Source: Agrobacterium sp. AGB01 (GTDB lineage: Bacteria > Pseudomonadota > Alphaproteobacteria > Rhizobiales > Rhizobiaceae). From it: a stretch of 64,000 nucleotides of DNA. Location: assembly GCF_014851585.1 (NCBI RefSeq), contig NZ_JACVAB010000001.1, positions 124,001 to 188,000 on the forward strand, given 5' to 3'. Below, piece after piece: positions 55,428 through 64,000 of this stretch. Numbering within the stretch: position 1 is the stretch's first letter; each line of letters starts with the position of its first letter. The position numbers and the translations under genes are program-made. The notes beneath the pieces are model-generated. The model worked only from the letters and a program-made list of their open reading frames with translations. It made no database searches and was not told the origin of the DNA.

Positions 55428-56705
55428 TTACTGGAAAACAGCGTTCGGGTTGTCGAGGCTGTCAGAGCCTTCCAACTCGATCTTGCCGAGGTCGAGGGCC
55501 GTGATCACGCGCTCGACGCTCTTTGTCTGATCAACGAGACCGTCGATTGCTGCCTGAACAACGGCATTGCCTTCAGCGTTGCCTTCACCAATCATTTGGT
55601 CATAGGCTTCGCCAGCTTCAGCGCGCTTTTCCATGGCATGCATGGCGTCCAGCGTCTTGTTCAGCTTGCCCTTGACCTCTTCGTCCAGCGCCTTGTCCTT
55701 TTCCGCGACCAATTCGGAAACGGAAGGACCGGTCAGCTTGGTGCCGTCAACGCGGGTGTATTCACCGGTATAGGCCGAAGCGATGCCGATAGCATCGTTC
55801 AGATGCGAGGCATGGGTGTTGTCGGAGAAGCAATCATGCTCTTCTTCAGGATCGTGCAGCAGAAGACCAAGCTTCATGCGCTCACCTGCCAACTCACCAT
55901 AGGAGAGCGAACCCATACCGGTCAGGATGGCAGTGATGCCTGCCTTGGGGTCGGCTGTGACATTCTTGGTGGCTTCACCTTCTGGTGCCCAGGCGGTGAC
56001 CATATCCTGCAGATCAGCAACCAGCAGCGTGGTTGCAGCCTTCAGGTAGGCCGCGCGGCGGTCGCAATTGCCGTTGGTGCAATTCTTGGTGTCGTAGTCG
56101 GTGTAAGGGCGGTTGCCTGCACCGGGGCCGGTGCCGTTCAGATCCTGTCCCCACAGCAGAAACTCAATGGCATGGTAACCAGTGGCGACGTTGGCCTCAA
56201 CTTCACCGGCTTCATGCAGGCTCTGCAGAAGCTCTGGTGTGATGTTGGCAGCATCAACATCTTCGCCGCTGATTTTCAGCGTCTTGTTGGCGATGACATT
56301 GGCAACATAAAGCTCGTTTTCATCGCTTTCAGTGCCGTAGGATGCGTCGACGTAATCGATCAGGCCTTCGTCCAGCGGCCAGGCATTGACCTTGCCTTCC
56401 CACTCGTCAACGATCGGGTTGCCAAAACGATAGACTTCTGACTGCTGGTAAGGAACACGCGCCTTGATCCAAGCGACGCGGGCGGCTTTCAACGTATCTT
56501 CGCTTGGTGTCGCGATCAGCGCGTCTACAGCCTTTTCAAGTTCCTTCGACGTGTTCAGCGAGTCTTCGAATTTGGCATGTGCGAGCTCCGCATAATGCTT
56601 GACGACAGCAGCCGGGTCGGTTGCTGCACGGGCAGGAATGGCGGTAAATGTGGCCGAGGCGGCCAGAAGCGCCAGGGTGGCGCCGAGAATGGATTTGCGG
56701 ATCAT
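55428..56705 (-). CDS. imelysin-family iron-regulated protein IrpA-like
   Basis: 425 residues from ATG 56705 with GGAGGG upstream. Signal peptide to about residue 27 (IPARA), then an imelysin domain with the intact GxHxxE motif (GYHAIEFLLWG) and RVPYQQSEVYRFGNP near the N-terminus. Proposed to bind iron in the periplasm, by family. First gene of the iron cluster; an Irr-like box lies 85 bases upstream. Confidence 0.9.
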   Translation of the reverse strand: MIRKSILGATLALLAASATFTAIPARAATDPAAVVKHYAELAHAKFEDSLNTSKELEKAVDALIATPSEDTLKAARVAWIKARVPYQQSEVYRFGNPIVDEWEGKVNAWPLDEGLIDYVDASYGTESDENELYVANVIANKTLKISGEDVDAANITPELLQSLHEAGEVEANVATGYHAIEFLLWGQDLNGTGPGAGNRPYTDYDTKNCTNGNCDRRAAYLKAATTLLVADLQDMVTAWAPEGEATKNVTADPKAGITAILTGMGSLSYGELAGERMKLGLLLHDPEEEHDCFSDNTHASHLNDAIGIASAYTGEYTRVDGTKLTGPSVSELVAEKDKALDEEVKGKLNKTLDAMHAMEKRAEAGEAYDQMIGEGNAEGNAVVQAAIDGLVDQTKSVERVITALDLGKIELEGSDSLDNPNAVFQ

Positions 56706-56789
56706 GGTCCCTCCTTTTGCGACGCTAATATCCTGCGCCGCGGGCAGCCGAGTTCTGAACCAATCACAAACCTGTGTCAAATTATCTAG

Positions 56790-56806
56790 TTTAGAACCTT
56801 TTCAAA
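56790..56806 (-). promoter_or_regulatory. Irr/ICE-like iron box upstream of the imelysin operon
   Basis: TTTAGAACCTTTTCAAA, an imperfect dyad of TTTAGAA / TTCTAAA type, which is the iron-control element recognised by Irr in Rhizobiales. It lies 85 bases before the first gene of an iron-uptake operon. Two of 14 arm positions differ from symmetry. Confidence 0.55.
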
Positions 56807-56819
56807 CAGAACGGTCGAA

Positions 56820-56850
56820 TTTGACACCCGTCATTTTGACGGGCGTCAAA
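56820..56850 (-). terminator. terminator after the rsmB-like gene
   Basis: A 14-bp inverted repeat (56820-56833 and 56837-56850, loop of three). In minus-strand RNA every position pairs (one G-U), whereas plus-strand RNA has a mismatch, so it belongs to the minus-strand gene ending at 56860. A T-poor tail follows. Confidence 0.7.
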
Positions 56851-56859
56851 TGCTCGAGA

Positions 56860-58149
56860 TCAGGCGGATTTCTGCATCGCGCAGAAAAAGAAGCCGTCCG
56901 TATCTGTTGAAGCAGGTGTCAATGTAATGGTGTCGCCATCGGACGAATGCGGGCGTTTGCCAGCCTTTCCAAACAGGTTGTCCCACTGTGGAAGTGCCGA
57001 CTGAATGCTGAACTCCGGGTTCTCTGCGCAGAAATGCCGGACCTGGCGTTCGTTTTCCTGCGGCAGAACCGAGCAGGTTACATAAAGCAGGAAACCGCCG
57101 GGACGCACGAACGCCTTGGCCTGCTTCAGTGCATCGTTCTGCTGTTCCACACGCTCGTCAAGATTACGGGTGGTAATGCGCCATTTGGTGTCCGGGCGTC
57201 TGCGCCAAGTACCGGTGCCTGTGCATGGCGCGTCGACAAGCACACGATCAAATTTGCCAAGGAATGGATTAAGGCCAGCGGCGCGATCATGGACCTGCAC
57301 GTTGCGGGTTCCGGCGCGCTTGAGACGCTCGATAATCGGCGCAAGCCGTTTCCGGTCTGCGTCAAAGGCGTGAACCTGGCCCTTGTTGTTCATGGATGCG
57401 GACATGGCCAATGTCTTGCCGCCGCCGCCAGCGCAATAGTCGAGAACCTGTTCGCCCTCTTGTGCACCGGCCAGATCGGCAACGATCTGGGACCCTTCGT
57501 CCTGCACTTCGAACCAGCCCTTTTGGAAGGAAAGTTCGGCCGTGACATTTGGCAGACGCGATGGGCCTGCGCCCGCGGGAATTCTGATGCCCTGCCGTGC
57601 AATCAGCGTCTTTTCCGCCCCGGCGTCGTCCAGGGCCTTCAGAACCTTTTCACGGGTGGCTTTCAAAGTGTTGGCGCGCAGATCGAGCGTGGGACGCTCA
57701 TTCAGCGATTGTGCCTGCTGCAGCCAGCTTTCACCAAATGCTTCCTCAAAAGAAGCCTGCACCCAGTCAGGAATATCACCTTGAACATGCAGGGGAGCAT
57801 CGGAAAGGTTCCGCGATTGAAATGCATTGAGTGCGCTGTCGGACAGCGCCTCTGGTGCAAACTTGTCGCCATCGAACTCGGCCCGCAATGCGTCTGCGGT
57901 CATGTTCCATTGGCGCAGCATCACACCGTAACCCAGCGCGGTTGCGCTATCGTCGTCCATCAGCCAGGCGTGGGAGAGTTTCATGCGCAGGGCATCGTAA
58001 ACGATGTTGCCAATGGCCGCCCTATCACCGGAACCTGCAAAACGATGTGCAAGTCCCCAATCCTTCAAGGCATCAGCCACAGGGCGCTTGCGCGTCTCGA
58101 TATCGGCCAGTACCTCGATTGCCCCGGCTAAACGCCCGCCCAAACGCAT
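56860..58149 (-). CDS. RsmB/NOP-family RNA (cytosine-5) methyltransferase
   Basis: 429 residues. An N-terminal NusB-like helical domain (about 1-130), then a SAM methyltransferase with LDYCAGGGGKTLAMS, VDAPCTGTGTWRRRPDTKW (catalytic PC motif) and LLYVTCSVLPQEN (second Cys). It methylates a cytosine, probably in 16S rRNA as RsmB does; the target is inferred. A hairpin terminator follows. Confidence 0.85.
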   Translation of the reverse strand: MRLGGRLAGAIEVLADIETRKRPVADALKDWGLAHRFAGSGDRAAIGNIVYDALRMKLSHAWLMDDDSATALGYGVMLRQWNMTADALRAEFDGDKFAPEALSDSALNAFQSRNLSDAPLHVQGDIPDWVQASFEEAFGESWLQQAQSLNERPTLDLRANTLKATREKVLKALDDAGAEKTLIARQGIRIPAGAGPSRLPNVTAELSFQKGWFEVQDEGSQIVADLAGAQEGEQVLDYCAGGGGKTLAMSASMNNKGQVHAFDADRKRLAPIIERLKRAGTRNVQVHDRAAGLNPFLGKFDRVLVDAPCTGTGTWRRRPDTKWRITTRNLDERVEQQNDALKQAKAFVRPGGFLLYVTCSVLPQENERQVRHFCAENPEFSIQSALPQWDNLFGKAGKRPHSSDGDTITLTPASTDTDGFFFCAMQKSA

Positions 58150-58256
58150 ATGCTACCTCTCAACTATGATCGTCTGGTTGGTAGCGGTGAATGGCGGCGA
58201 GAGCAAGGCTTTCACGTTGTTTACCCGATTTGCGGGTAAAGCCGTCTTATCAGGGC

Positions 58257-58616
58257 TTAGCTGATGATCTGGTAGCAAACTTTTGCAGTACCGGAGCTGA
58301 CCATGCCGATATGCTGTGCGGCAGCCTTTGAAAGATCGAGAACACGACCCTTAATGAACGGTCCACGGTCGTTGATGCGAACGATCACAGCCTTGCCATT
58401 GCGGTTGTTGGTAACCTTGACCTTGGTGCCGAACCGAAGCGAGCGATGGGCCGCCGTCAGGTTGGATGGGTTCATGCGTTCACCGGAAGCAGTCTTCGAG
58501 GTTAGTGCGTACCAGGATGCCCCGCCGCAGCCATTTGCTGCATTGGCTTGAAGTGGAGCAATAAACGAACAGCAAACTATAGTCGCAACGGCGATAGTCT
58601 TGTGGCCGATCTTCAT
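58257..58616 (-). CDS. RlpA-like secreted protein (double-psi beta-barrel)
   Basis: 119 residues from ATG 58616. Signal peptide ([13 protein letters not shown]) and a double-psi beta-barrel with [27 protein letters not shown] and [22 protein letters not shown], the RlpA/expansin-like core. RlpA proteins act on denuded peptidoglycan as lytic transglycosylases at the septum. This one has only the core domain, no SPOR domain. Confidence 0.85.
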   Translation of the reverse strand: MKIGHKTIAVATIVCCSFIAPLQANAANGCGGASWYALTSKTASGERMNPSNLTAAHRSLRFGTKVKVTNNRNGKAVIVRINDRGPFIKGRVLDLSKAAAQHIGMVSSGTAKVCYQIIS

Positions 58617-59013
58617 CAAATTGTGCTTCCCTTTATCATCAGCGGGCGCCGGTTGATCTGTGCGGCGCTTAGAAAGGGCGAAAAATGGCAAAAAAGAGCC
58701 TTTTTCTAATCACGAAATATAAATGACTGTAATGATCATGATTTTATCGTGATGATTGAAAATGTTGAGCTTTTTGAGAAACAGTGAAAAATTTCTTTAG
58801 AATCAACAGCAAATTGAAAAGCAATTGCTAATGAATTTTAAGGTCTGGCCGTTCACAAAACTGTTATGAAAAAATTTTCCAAGACTGTGAATCTAGCGCC
58901 CAAAATCCGGTTTAACGAAATCTTAATGTGGCAAATTCTTGATAAATTCATCCGCTAAACTGGCTTTGGATGAATTTTTCATGCCAAAACCGAGGGTGGA
59001 TTCAGCATTTCGC
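58617..59013. other. A+T-rich intergenic region
   Basis: About 400 bases, strongly A+T-rich from 58690 to 58980, with no gene visible on either strand. It should contain the rlpA-like promoter (minus strand). Confidence 0.5.
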
Positions 59014-59889
59014 TTACCCCTGCCAGACCTTGTCGTCCCACATTTGCACTAACGACATCCGGTACTCCGGGTAGCGAAATTCAAAGCCCATATGTTGGAT
59101 ACGACGATTGGAGACGCGTTTGTTTTCGCCGTAGAAGGAGCGGGCCATCGCGGAGAGTTCAGCGGTTTCGAAATCCTGCTCTGGAGGTGGCTCAAGCCCC
59201 ATCAGTCGAGCAGCGTAGGTCACAACATCCTGCGGCGGGCAGGGCTCGCTATCGGTCACATTGAAGATACCGTCAGCCTTCCGGGCAAAAAGGAATGCAC
59301 ATGCCGCACCGATGTCCTCCACCCGAATGCGATTGAAGACCTGATCCTTTTTGACCAGCCGGCGTGCCGTTCCGTTTTCCAGGTTTCGAAATGCATTACG
59401 ACCCGGACCGTAAATGCCGGAAAGCCGCAAGATCGAGAGTGGCAGGCCGGAGGTTTTGGCCTGCGCCATCCATGCGTCCTCTGCCGCCACTCTTTGGACT
59501 GAGCGAACCGAGACCGGACGGCAGGCTGTTCCTTCATCCACCCATTCACCGCCATGGTCGCCATAAACGCCGACTGTTGACAGATAGCTTACCCATTCCA
59601 GTTTCGGCATCAGGCTTTGCATCGGTGCGTTGCCGATCAGGCGCAACAGCGGATCACCAGCGTCGTTCGGTCCGATGGATTGTATTAGGTGAGTTACGCT
59701 TGCAAACGTTTCACGTAGCGTATCATTCAGCTCTTCACCGTTGAAAATAAAGGGCTTTATTCCATTTTTTGCAAGCGGATCGGCCTTGTCGGCTGTGCGT
59801 GTTGTGCCTGAAATTTGCGAGACATGGGGTTGAAGGTTGGTCGCTATCGCCTTGCCGGAATATCCGGCTCCCAAAATCATCGCATGCAT
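59014..59889 (-). CDS. NAD-dependent epimerase/dehydratase-like protein
   Basis: 291 residues from ATG 59889, eight bases after queG. Rossmann start MILGAGYSGKAIATNL, then SYLSTVGVYGDHGGEWVDE and SILRLSGIYGPGRNAF of the extended short-chain dehydrogenase group. The usual YxxxK is not evident, so it may be an atypical or non-catalytic member. Cytoplasmic; substrate unknown. Confidence 0.8.
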   Translation of the reverse strand: MHAMILGAGYSGKAIATNLQPHVSQISGTTRTADKADPLAKNGIKPFIFNGEELNDTLRETFASVTHLIQSIGPNDAGDPLLRLIGNAPMQSLMPKLEWVSYLSTVGVYGDHGGEWVDEGTACRPVSVRSVQRVAAEDAWMAQAKTSGLPLSILRLSGIYGPGRNAFRNLENGTARRLVKKDQVFNRIRVEDIGAACAFLFARKADGIFNVTDSEPCPPQDVVTYAARLMGLEPPPEQDFETAELSAMARSFYGENKRVSNRRIQHMGFEFRYPEYRMSLVQMWDDKVWQG

Positions 59890-59896
59890 TATAGTC

Positions 59897-61078
59897 TTAT
59901 GCTCCTGCCAGTCGCCATTCTTCAAGCACGTCCGGATCATCTTCCGAACCACGTGTTGCAGCGTAAGAGTGGAACGCCTGTTTGTCCATCAGTCGCGACA
60001 AGGCCCAAACGGCCATGCCGCGCACGTCAGGCGAGGGATCGTTCACGAGATCAAGACATCGGTCGACAAATGTAGCGTCACCGGAATTGCCAGCGGCAAT
60101 CAGCACATTGCGAATAAAACGGTTGCGACCGACACGTTTGACCGGAGACCCACTAAAGAAAGTGCGAAAGGTCGGATCATCCAGCGTCAGCAAAAAGGCG
60201 ATCGATGGTTCGTTCAGGTCGTCACGCGCCTTCAGCTTCATTTCTGATGCACTTTGCGCAAACTTGTTCCACGGACAGGCCGCAAGACAGTCATCGCAGC
60301 CATAGATACGGTTGCCGATCAGTGGACGGAAATGTGGGTCGATGATGCCCTTGTGCTCAATCGTCAGGTAGGAGATGCAGCGGCGGGCATCCAGCTTGTA
60401 GGGCGCGGGAAAGGCGTCGGTCGGGCAGGCATCGACGCAGGAGCTGCAAGACCCGCAGTGATCACGCTCCGGCCCGTCAAAATCCAGTTCGGCCGTGGTG
60501 AACAGGCTGCCGAGAAACAGCCAGGAACCATGCGTGCGGCTGACGATATTGGTGTGTTTGCCCTGCCAGCCGACACCGGCTGCCATCGCCAGCGGCTTTT
60601 CCATGACGGGTGCGGTGTCGACAAACACCTTCACATCTTCACCAGCACGGGCAGCAAAGCGCGTTGCGACCTCTTTGAGCCGGCCCTTGATAAGGTCGTG
60701 ATAGTCGCGGTTGCGGGCGTAAACCGAAATTGCAGCCTTATCCGGTTTGTCCAGCAGATAACGCGGGTCTTCGTCCGGGCCATAATTCATGCCGAACATG
60801 ACGATGGAGCGCACACTTTCCCAGAGGACACGCGGGTCGGCACGTCGTTCTTCCGTCTCCGCCATCCAGCTCATGGTGCCGTGGTAATCGGCCTCCAGAA
60901 AATCTCTGAGCCGTGCTGGCGCCTGCGGAATGCTGTCAGGGGCGGTGATGCGACAGAGATCGAACCCGACCGCTGCTGCCTCCGAGCGCACAAAAGCCGT
61001 CAGCTTCGCGCGGCGTTGGCTGTCGCGGTCATTTAAGGGCGCTGTTTGTGTCACCGGGTCAGAAATCGAGGTCCGCAT
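59897..61078 (-). CDS. queG: epoxyqueuosine reductase QueG
   Basis: 393 residues from ATG 61078. Cobalamin-dependent last step of queuosine synthesis in tRNA. Family markers: ARNRDYHDLIKGRL, VDTAPVMEKPLA, WQGKHTN, and two iron-sulfur clusters from CGSCSSCVDACPT and CDDCLAACPW. A HEAT-like C-terminal part follows. Its start overlaps the end of the gst gene. Confidence 0.94.
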   Translation of the reverse strand: MRTSISDPVTQTAPLNDRDSQRRAKLTAFVRSEAAAVGFDLCRITAPDSIPQAPARLRDFLEADYHGTMSWMAETEERRADPRVLWESVRSIVMFGMNYGPDEDPRYLLDKPDKAAISVYARNRDYHDLIKGRLKEVATRFAARAGEDVKVFVDTAPVMEKPLAMAAGVGWQGKHTNIVSRTHGSWLFLGSLFTTAELDFDGPERDHCGSCSSCVDACPTDAFPAPYKLDARRCISYLTIEHKGIIDPHFRPLIGNRIYGCDDCLAACPWNKFAQSASEMKLKARDDLNEPSIAFLLTLDDPTFRTFFSGSPVKRVGRNRFIRNVLIAAGNSGDATFVDRCLDLVNDPSPDVRGMAVWALSRLMDKQAFHSYAATRGSEDDPDVLEEWRLAGA

Positions 61079-61751
61079 AGTGTGAAGAAGGTGCAAGGCC
61101 ACGGATCCGTTCCCCGAGCATCGGGCGGAAGGACGGCCGGGACTTCAGCCTTTGATACCATTCCTTGGTAATGGGGGATTCGAGCCAGTCGATCTCTCCC
61201 AGATAATCCAGCACGGAAACACCGGCTGCTGCCGCAAGGTCGGCATAACTCAGACGATCACCGGCAAGCCAGGTCCGTGAGCCGGACAGCCACTCGAGAT
61301 AACGCATATGCTGGCGAATGTTGGCGCGTGCGGTGCGCAGCAGTTTGGAATCCGGGGCCCCACCGCCCTGTGCGGCGGTCATCTGCAGTTTATAGACACG
61401 TTCCCGTACCAGGGGGCGGGTGACGTCATTTTCCATCTTTTGCAGGAACCATTCGGTCAAGCGGCGAATTTCGGCGCGTTGGAACGGATCTTCGGCCAGC
61501 AGACGACGATCTCTTTTCAGCACACCGTGGGTTTCGTCCAGAAACTCGGCAAGCACATTCGGGCCGCAAAGCGCTCTCATATTATCATCAACATACACCG
61601 GCAGCGTGCCGGCCGGGTTGAGCGCCAGAAATTCCCTACGCTTCTCCCACGGCTGCTCCTCCACCAAATCGCACTGAAAGCCGTATTCTGACAGAATAAG
61701 ACGTACAAACCGGGATGCAGTAGACATCGGTGAATGATAAAGAGTAGGCAT
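61059..61751 (-). CDS. glutathione S-transferase family protein
   Basis: 230 residues. Thioredoxin-fold N-terminal domain with the substrate site LNPAGTLPVYVDD, and a helical C-terminal domain with LAGDRLSYADLAAAAGVSVLDY. Likely a detoxifying or stress GST; substrate unknown. It overlaps queG by 20 bases, forming an operon gst-queG-epimerase. Confidence 0.87.
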   Translation of the reverse strand: MPTLYHSPMSTASRFVRLILSEYGFQCDLVEEQPWEKRREFLALNPAGTLPVYVDDNMRALCGPNVLAEFLDETHGVLKRDRRLLAEDPFQRAEIRRLTEWFLQKMENDVTRPLVRERVYKLQMTAAQGGGAPDSKLLRTARANIRQHMRYLEWLSGSRTWLAGDRLSYADLAAAAGVSVLDYLGEIDWLESPITKEWYQRLKSRPSFRPMLGERIRGLAPSSHYADLDF

Positions 61752-61912
61752 TGATGCTCGAATTTAGAGATTGGTGATTTGTGAAAGGCTCGTGCTGCAG
61801 TGCTGCAAATATGCGCCTGTGGCAAAAGCTATAAGAGCTTAGCTAGTTCAAAACAAGTTTAAACCCAAGAGACCATCATCCACATTCTCCACGGCATATA
61901 AAAGGATTGCAC

Positions 61913-62719
61913 ATGGCGGACCAATCTATCATCAGCGCGTTGCTGCTTGGTATCGTAGAAGGTTTGACGGAGTTTATTCCGGTTTCGTCTACCGCACATG
62001 TGCTGCTTGCCGGACATTTCCTCGGTTTCAAGTCTCCAGGCAATACATTCGCAGTTTTGATCCAGCTCGGTGCGATCCTGGCCATCCTGCTGGTTTATTT
62101 CCAGAAACTGCTGTCGATTGCCATGGCTCTACCGACAAGTGCCAAGGCTCGCCGCTTTGTTCTGGCGGTCCTGCTGGCTTTTCTGCCAGCTGCCATCATC
62201 GGTGCCTTTGCCCATGATTTCATCAAGCAAGTGCTATTTGAAACGCCGATGCTGATCTGTGTCGTGCTGATCATCGGCGGCGTTATCCTGCTGGCCGTTG
62301 ATCGCATGACGCTGACGCCGAAATATACCGACGTCATGGACTACTCGCCGTCACTGGCCCTCAAGATCGGTTTCTTCCAGTGCCTGGCGATGATTCCCGG
62401 AACGTCGCGTTCCGGTGCCACCATCGTTGGTTCGTTGTTGATGGGGACTGACAAACGCTCTGCAGCAGAATTTTCTTTCTTCCTGGCCATGCCGACCATG
62501 CTCGGCGCCTTCACACTTGATCTCTACAAGAACCGCGACGCACTGAGCTTCGACGATGGTGCGCTTATCGCCGTTGGCTTTATTGCGGCCTTCGTGTCCG
62601 GTCTTTTTGTGGTGCGTTCGCTGCTCGATTTCGTGTCGAAGCGCGGTTTCGCCGTCTTCGCTTGGTGGCGCATCCTGATCGGCATCATAGGTCTGATCGC
62701 TCTTCTGACGCTTGGCTAA
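61913..62719 (+). CDS. uppP: undecaprenyl-diphosphate phosphatase UppP
   Basis: 268 residues from ATG 61913 (AAAGGA upstream). Polytopic membrane protein with the BacA/UppP motifs [18 protein letters not shown] (residues 12-29) and [11 protein letters not shown] near 162-172, which hold the catalytic Glu and Arg/Ser residues. It recycles the lipid carrier for cell-wall and polysaccharide synthesis and gives bacitracin tolerance. Monocistronic. Confidence 0.95.
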   Translation: MADQSIISALLLGIVEGLTEFIPVSSTAHVLLAGHFLGFKSPGNTFAVLIQLGAILAILLVYFQKLLSIAMALPTSAKARRFVLAVLLAFLPAAIIGAFAHDFIKQVLFETPMLICVVLIIGGVILLAVDRMTLTPKYTDVMDYSPSLALKIGFFQCLAMIPGTSRSGATIVGSLLMGTDKRSAAEFSFFLAMPTMLGAFTLDLYKNRDALSFDDGALIAVGFIAAFVSGLFVVRSLLDFVSKRGFAVFAWWRILIGIIGLIALLTLG

Positions 62720-62786
62720 ATTTTGAGAACAAAACCGGGCTGGATGTGAAGATCATGTCTGGCCCGCTGGACACCAGAAATTCAAA

Positions 62787-62819
62787 AGCCTTTCCTGTTT
62801 CATTAAAACGGGAAAGGCT
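62787..62819 (-). terminator. terminator after the 49-residue secreted protein gene
   Basis: AGCCTTTCC and GGAAAGGCT arms extended by GTTT/AAAC (one wobble) with a short loop; on the minus strand it runs into CTTTTG. It may also stop uppP readthrough. Confidence 0.65.
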
Positions 62820-62880
62820 CAAAATGGCGTCAACGATGAAAATACCGCGCCGGTCGTCAAACCTAAAAATCAGATGCGAT

Positions 62881-63030
62881 TTAGTGGATTGCACCGGTTG
62901 CGCAGGGATCCACACCGTAAGCCGGGGCGCATTCACTCTTTCCGGCGGCCACAGTACCCGGCGCCATGAAAGAACCTGCCAGAACTACCAATGCCGCACA
63001 CGCAAAAAACAGTGCGATAGACCTGCCCAT
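62881..63030 (-). CDS. 49-residue secreted protein
   Basis: A small frame with AAAGG eight bases before ATG 63030. It encodes a clear signal peptide (MGRSIALFFACAALVVLAGS, then a small-residue region ending TVAA) and a mature part of about 20 residues with two Cys (SECAPAYGVDPC). A hairpin terminator follows. I do not recognise it; it looks like a genuine unannotated exported peptide or small lipoprotein. Confidence 0.65.
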   Translation of the reverse strand: MGRSIALFFACAALVVLAGSFMAPGTVAAGKSECAPAYGVDPCATGAIH

Positions 63031-63219
63031 TATATATGCCTTTCAAATGATATTGCCCACATGACGGGTCGTCCATCTTGGGGATGCGAGGCTGGGGTAT
63101 ATGTGTCCCACCGCCCATTATCAATAGTACAGCTTGCTGAATGCTCGGTTAATGCAAAGTCTTATTCAGCGTTGCGCTTGTGCCACGCTTTCGTATCTGA
63201 CGATTGTTGGCCAAAACGA

Positions 63220-63250
63220 CAATCGCCCGGAAATAGTTCCCGGGCGATTG
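63220..63250 (-). terminator. terminator after the NDUFA9-like gene
   Basis: CAATCGCCCGG pairs with CCGGGCGATTG around nine bases, 30 bases after the stop at 63280 on the minus strand, followed by TCGTTTTGG. Confidence 0.7.
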
Positions 63251-63279
63251 TAGATGTTTTAAAATTTTGAACCCCGCCC

Positions 63280-64000
63280 TCAGGCGGCTTTTCCAGTTTT
63301 GGCGAACTGGCCGTGGGCGCGATAATGCACCATGTATGTCGGCAAAACGGACGAGACACGAACAGGGGTAATGCCCATGGCAGCAAGTGTCAGGCCATTC
63401 TTCTCCGCGCTTTCGGAAACGACATTGTCCTTCTTCAACAGTGTAACCTGATCAGCGGTAAGAGCCGGCTTGATCAGTGGAACCATCGAGGAAATCTTGC
63501 CGATCAGCGAAGCGATCGGGAATGGCAGCGATACGAACGGGCGCTCACGATAGGTGGCAGCCAGAACTGCCTCAAGACAGTCACGGAATGTCATGACTTC
63601 CTGACCGCCGAGTTCGTAGATTGCGCCAGGCTTCAAGGCGCCATCAACGGACTTTGCAACAGCTTCTGCAACATCTTCAACATAAACAGGCTGGAACTTC
63701 GTCTTGCCGCCGCCAATCAACGGCAGGAACGGCATGGTCTGCGCCATGCGGGCAAACTTGTTGAAGAATTCGTCTTCATTGCCGAATACGACGGAAGGAC
63801 GCAGGATAACCGCGTCTGGCAGAATGCTCTGTACGGCAGCTTCTGCACGACCCTTGGTGCGGGCATAGGACGATGCTGAGTTGGCATCGGCACCAATTGC
63901 CGAGATATGGGTCAGCTTGGCACCGGCGGCGCGGCTGGCTTCGGCAATTGCGCGAGCACCAAATTCCTGCACAGCGTCAAATGTGTTGCGGCCGTTTTCA
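63280..64000 (-). CDS. complex I NDUFA9-like NAD(P)-binding protein (5' end outside window)
   Basis: The frame is open to the window edge, so the N-terminus is missing. The visible 240 residues show the atypical short-chain dehydrogenase pattern of complex I NDUFA9 homologues: HISAIGADANSASSYARTKGRAE, ILRPSVVFGNEDEFFNKFA, FQPVYVEDVAEAV and YELGGQEVMTFRD. In mitochondria NDUFA9 is an accessory complex I subunit; bacterial homologues are stand-alone and of uncertain role. Confidence 0.85.
   Translation of the reverse strand, partial: ENGRNTFDAVQEFGARAIAEASRAAGAKLTHISAIGADANSASSYARTKGRAEAAVQSILPDAVILRPSVVFGNEDEFFNKFARMAQTMPFLPLIGGGKTKFQPVYVEDVAEAVAKSVDGALKPGAIYELGGQEVMTFRDCLEAVLAATYRERPFVSLPFPIASLIGKISSMVPLIKPALTADQVTLLKKDNVVSESAEKNGLTLAAMGITPVRVSSVLPTYMVHYRAHGQFAKTGKAA

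Noticed and set aside
1..64000. CRISPR array, rRNA genes or complete insertion sequences
   Set aside because: No regular spaced repeats, rRNA sequence or transposase with terminal repeats was seen anywhere in the window.

Overview
The window is chromosomal DNA of an alphaproteobacterium of the order Hyphomicrobiales (Rhizobiales). Gene families (DUF1513/imelysin iron cluster with an Irr-like box, KdpFABCDE, queG, NDUFA9-like protein, PstA with a long N-terminal domain) and base composition fit Rhizobiaceae, Brucellaceae or Phyllobacteriaceae; the genus cannot be fixed from sequence alone.

Layout. 1-3.8 kb: end of the phosphate operon (pstC', pstA, pstB, phoU, phoB). 4.1 kb: tRNA-Leu(CAG). 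4.8-10.2 kb: five-gene dipeptide ABC transporter. 10.2-12.8 kb: rluA-like, rsmJ, M20 amidohydrolase. 13.0 kb: tRNA-Ser(CGA), which is the attachment site of an 18.4 kb integrative mobilizable element (13092-31470). It is bounded by an 18-bp copy of the tRNA 3' end and carries matching GGGTATCGC repeats at both ends. It encodes a tyrosine integrase, a protein with family-A DNA polymerase-like palm motifs, a MobV-type relaxase with a small partner, and a minus-strand defence operon: solitary LysR-type winged helix, SNF2 helicase, type III-like Mod, type III-like Res, then a DUF262/DUF1524 GmrSD-like nuclease. Orphan genes fill the right end.

31.8-36.9 kb: glutathione-independent formaldehyde dehydrogenase, a secreted ankyrin protein, and a histidine kinase / LuxR-type regulator pair followed by a secreted HbpS/GlcG-like protein. 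36.9-44.9 kb: kdp potassium uptake operon on the minus strand, including kdpF and a 27-residue membrane microprotein ahead of it. 45.2 kb: tRNA-Arg(ACG). 45.4-51.6 kb: a tight seven-gene plus-strand operon: CDP-glycerol-glycerophosphotransferase-like protein, two nucleotidyltransferases flanking a SerK/SbnI-like putative serine kinase, a DUF711 protein, a SAM methyltransferase and an Asp/Glu racemase. It looks like a pathway that makes a nucleotide-activated, phosphorylated and possibly methylated head group and transfers it to an envelope polymer; I know of no characterised cluster with this set, and it is my main candidate for an undescribed system.

51.6-56.8 kb: iron-linked imelysin / di-haem oxidoreductase / imelysin / DUF1513 operon with an Irr-like box. 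56.8-64 kb: rsmB-like, rlpA-like, NAD-dependent epimerase, queG, GST, uppP, a 49-residue secreted protein and the start-truncated NDUFA9-like gene. Assignments rest on reading translated motifs; no database search was run.
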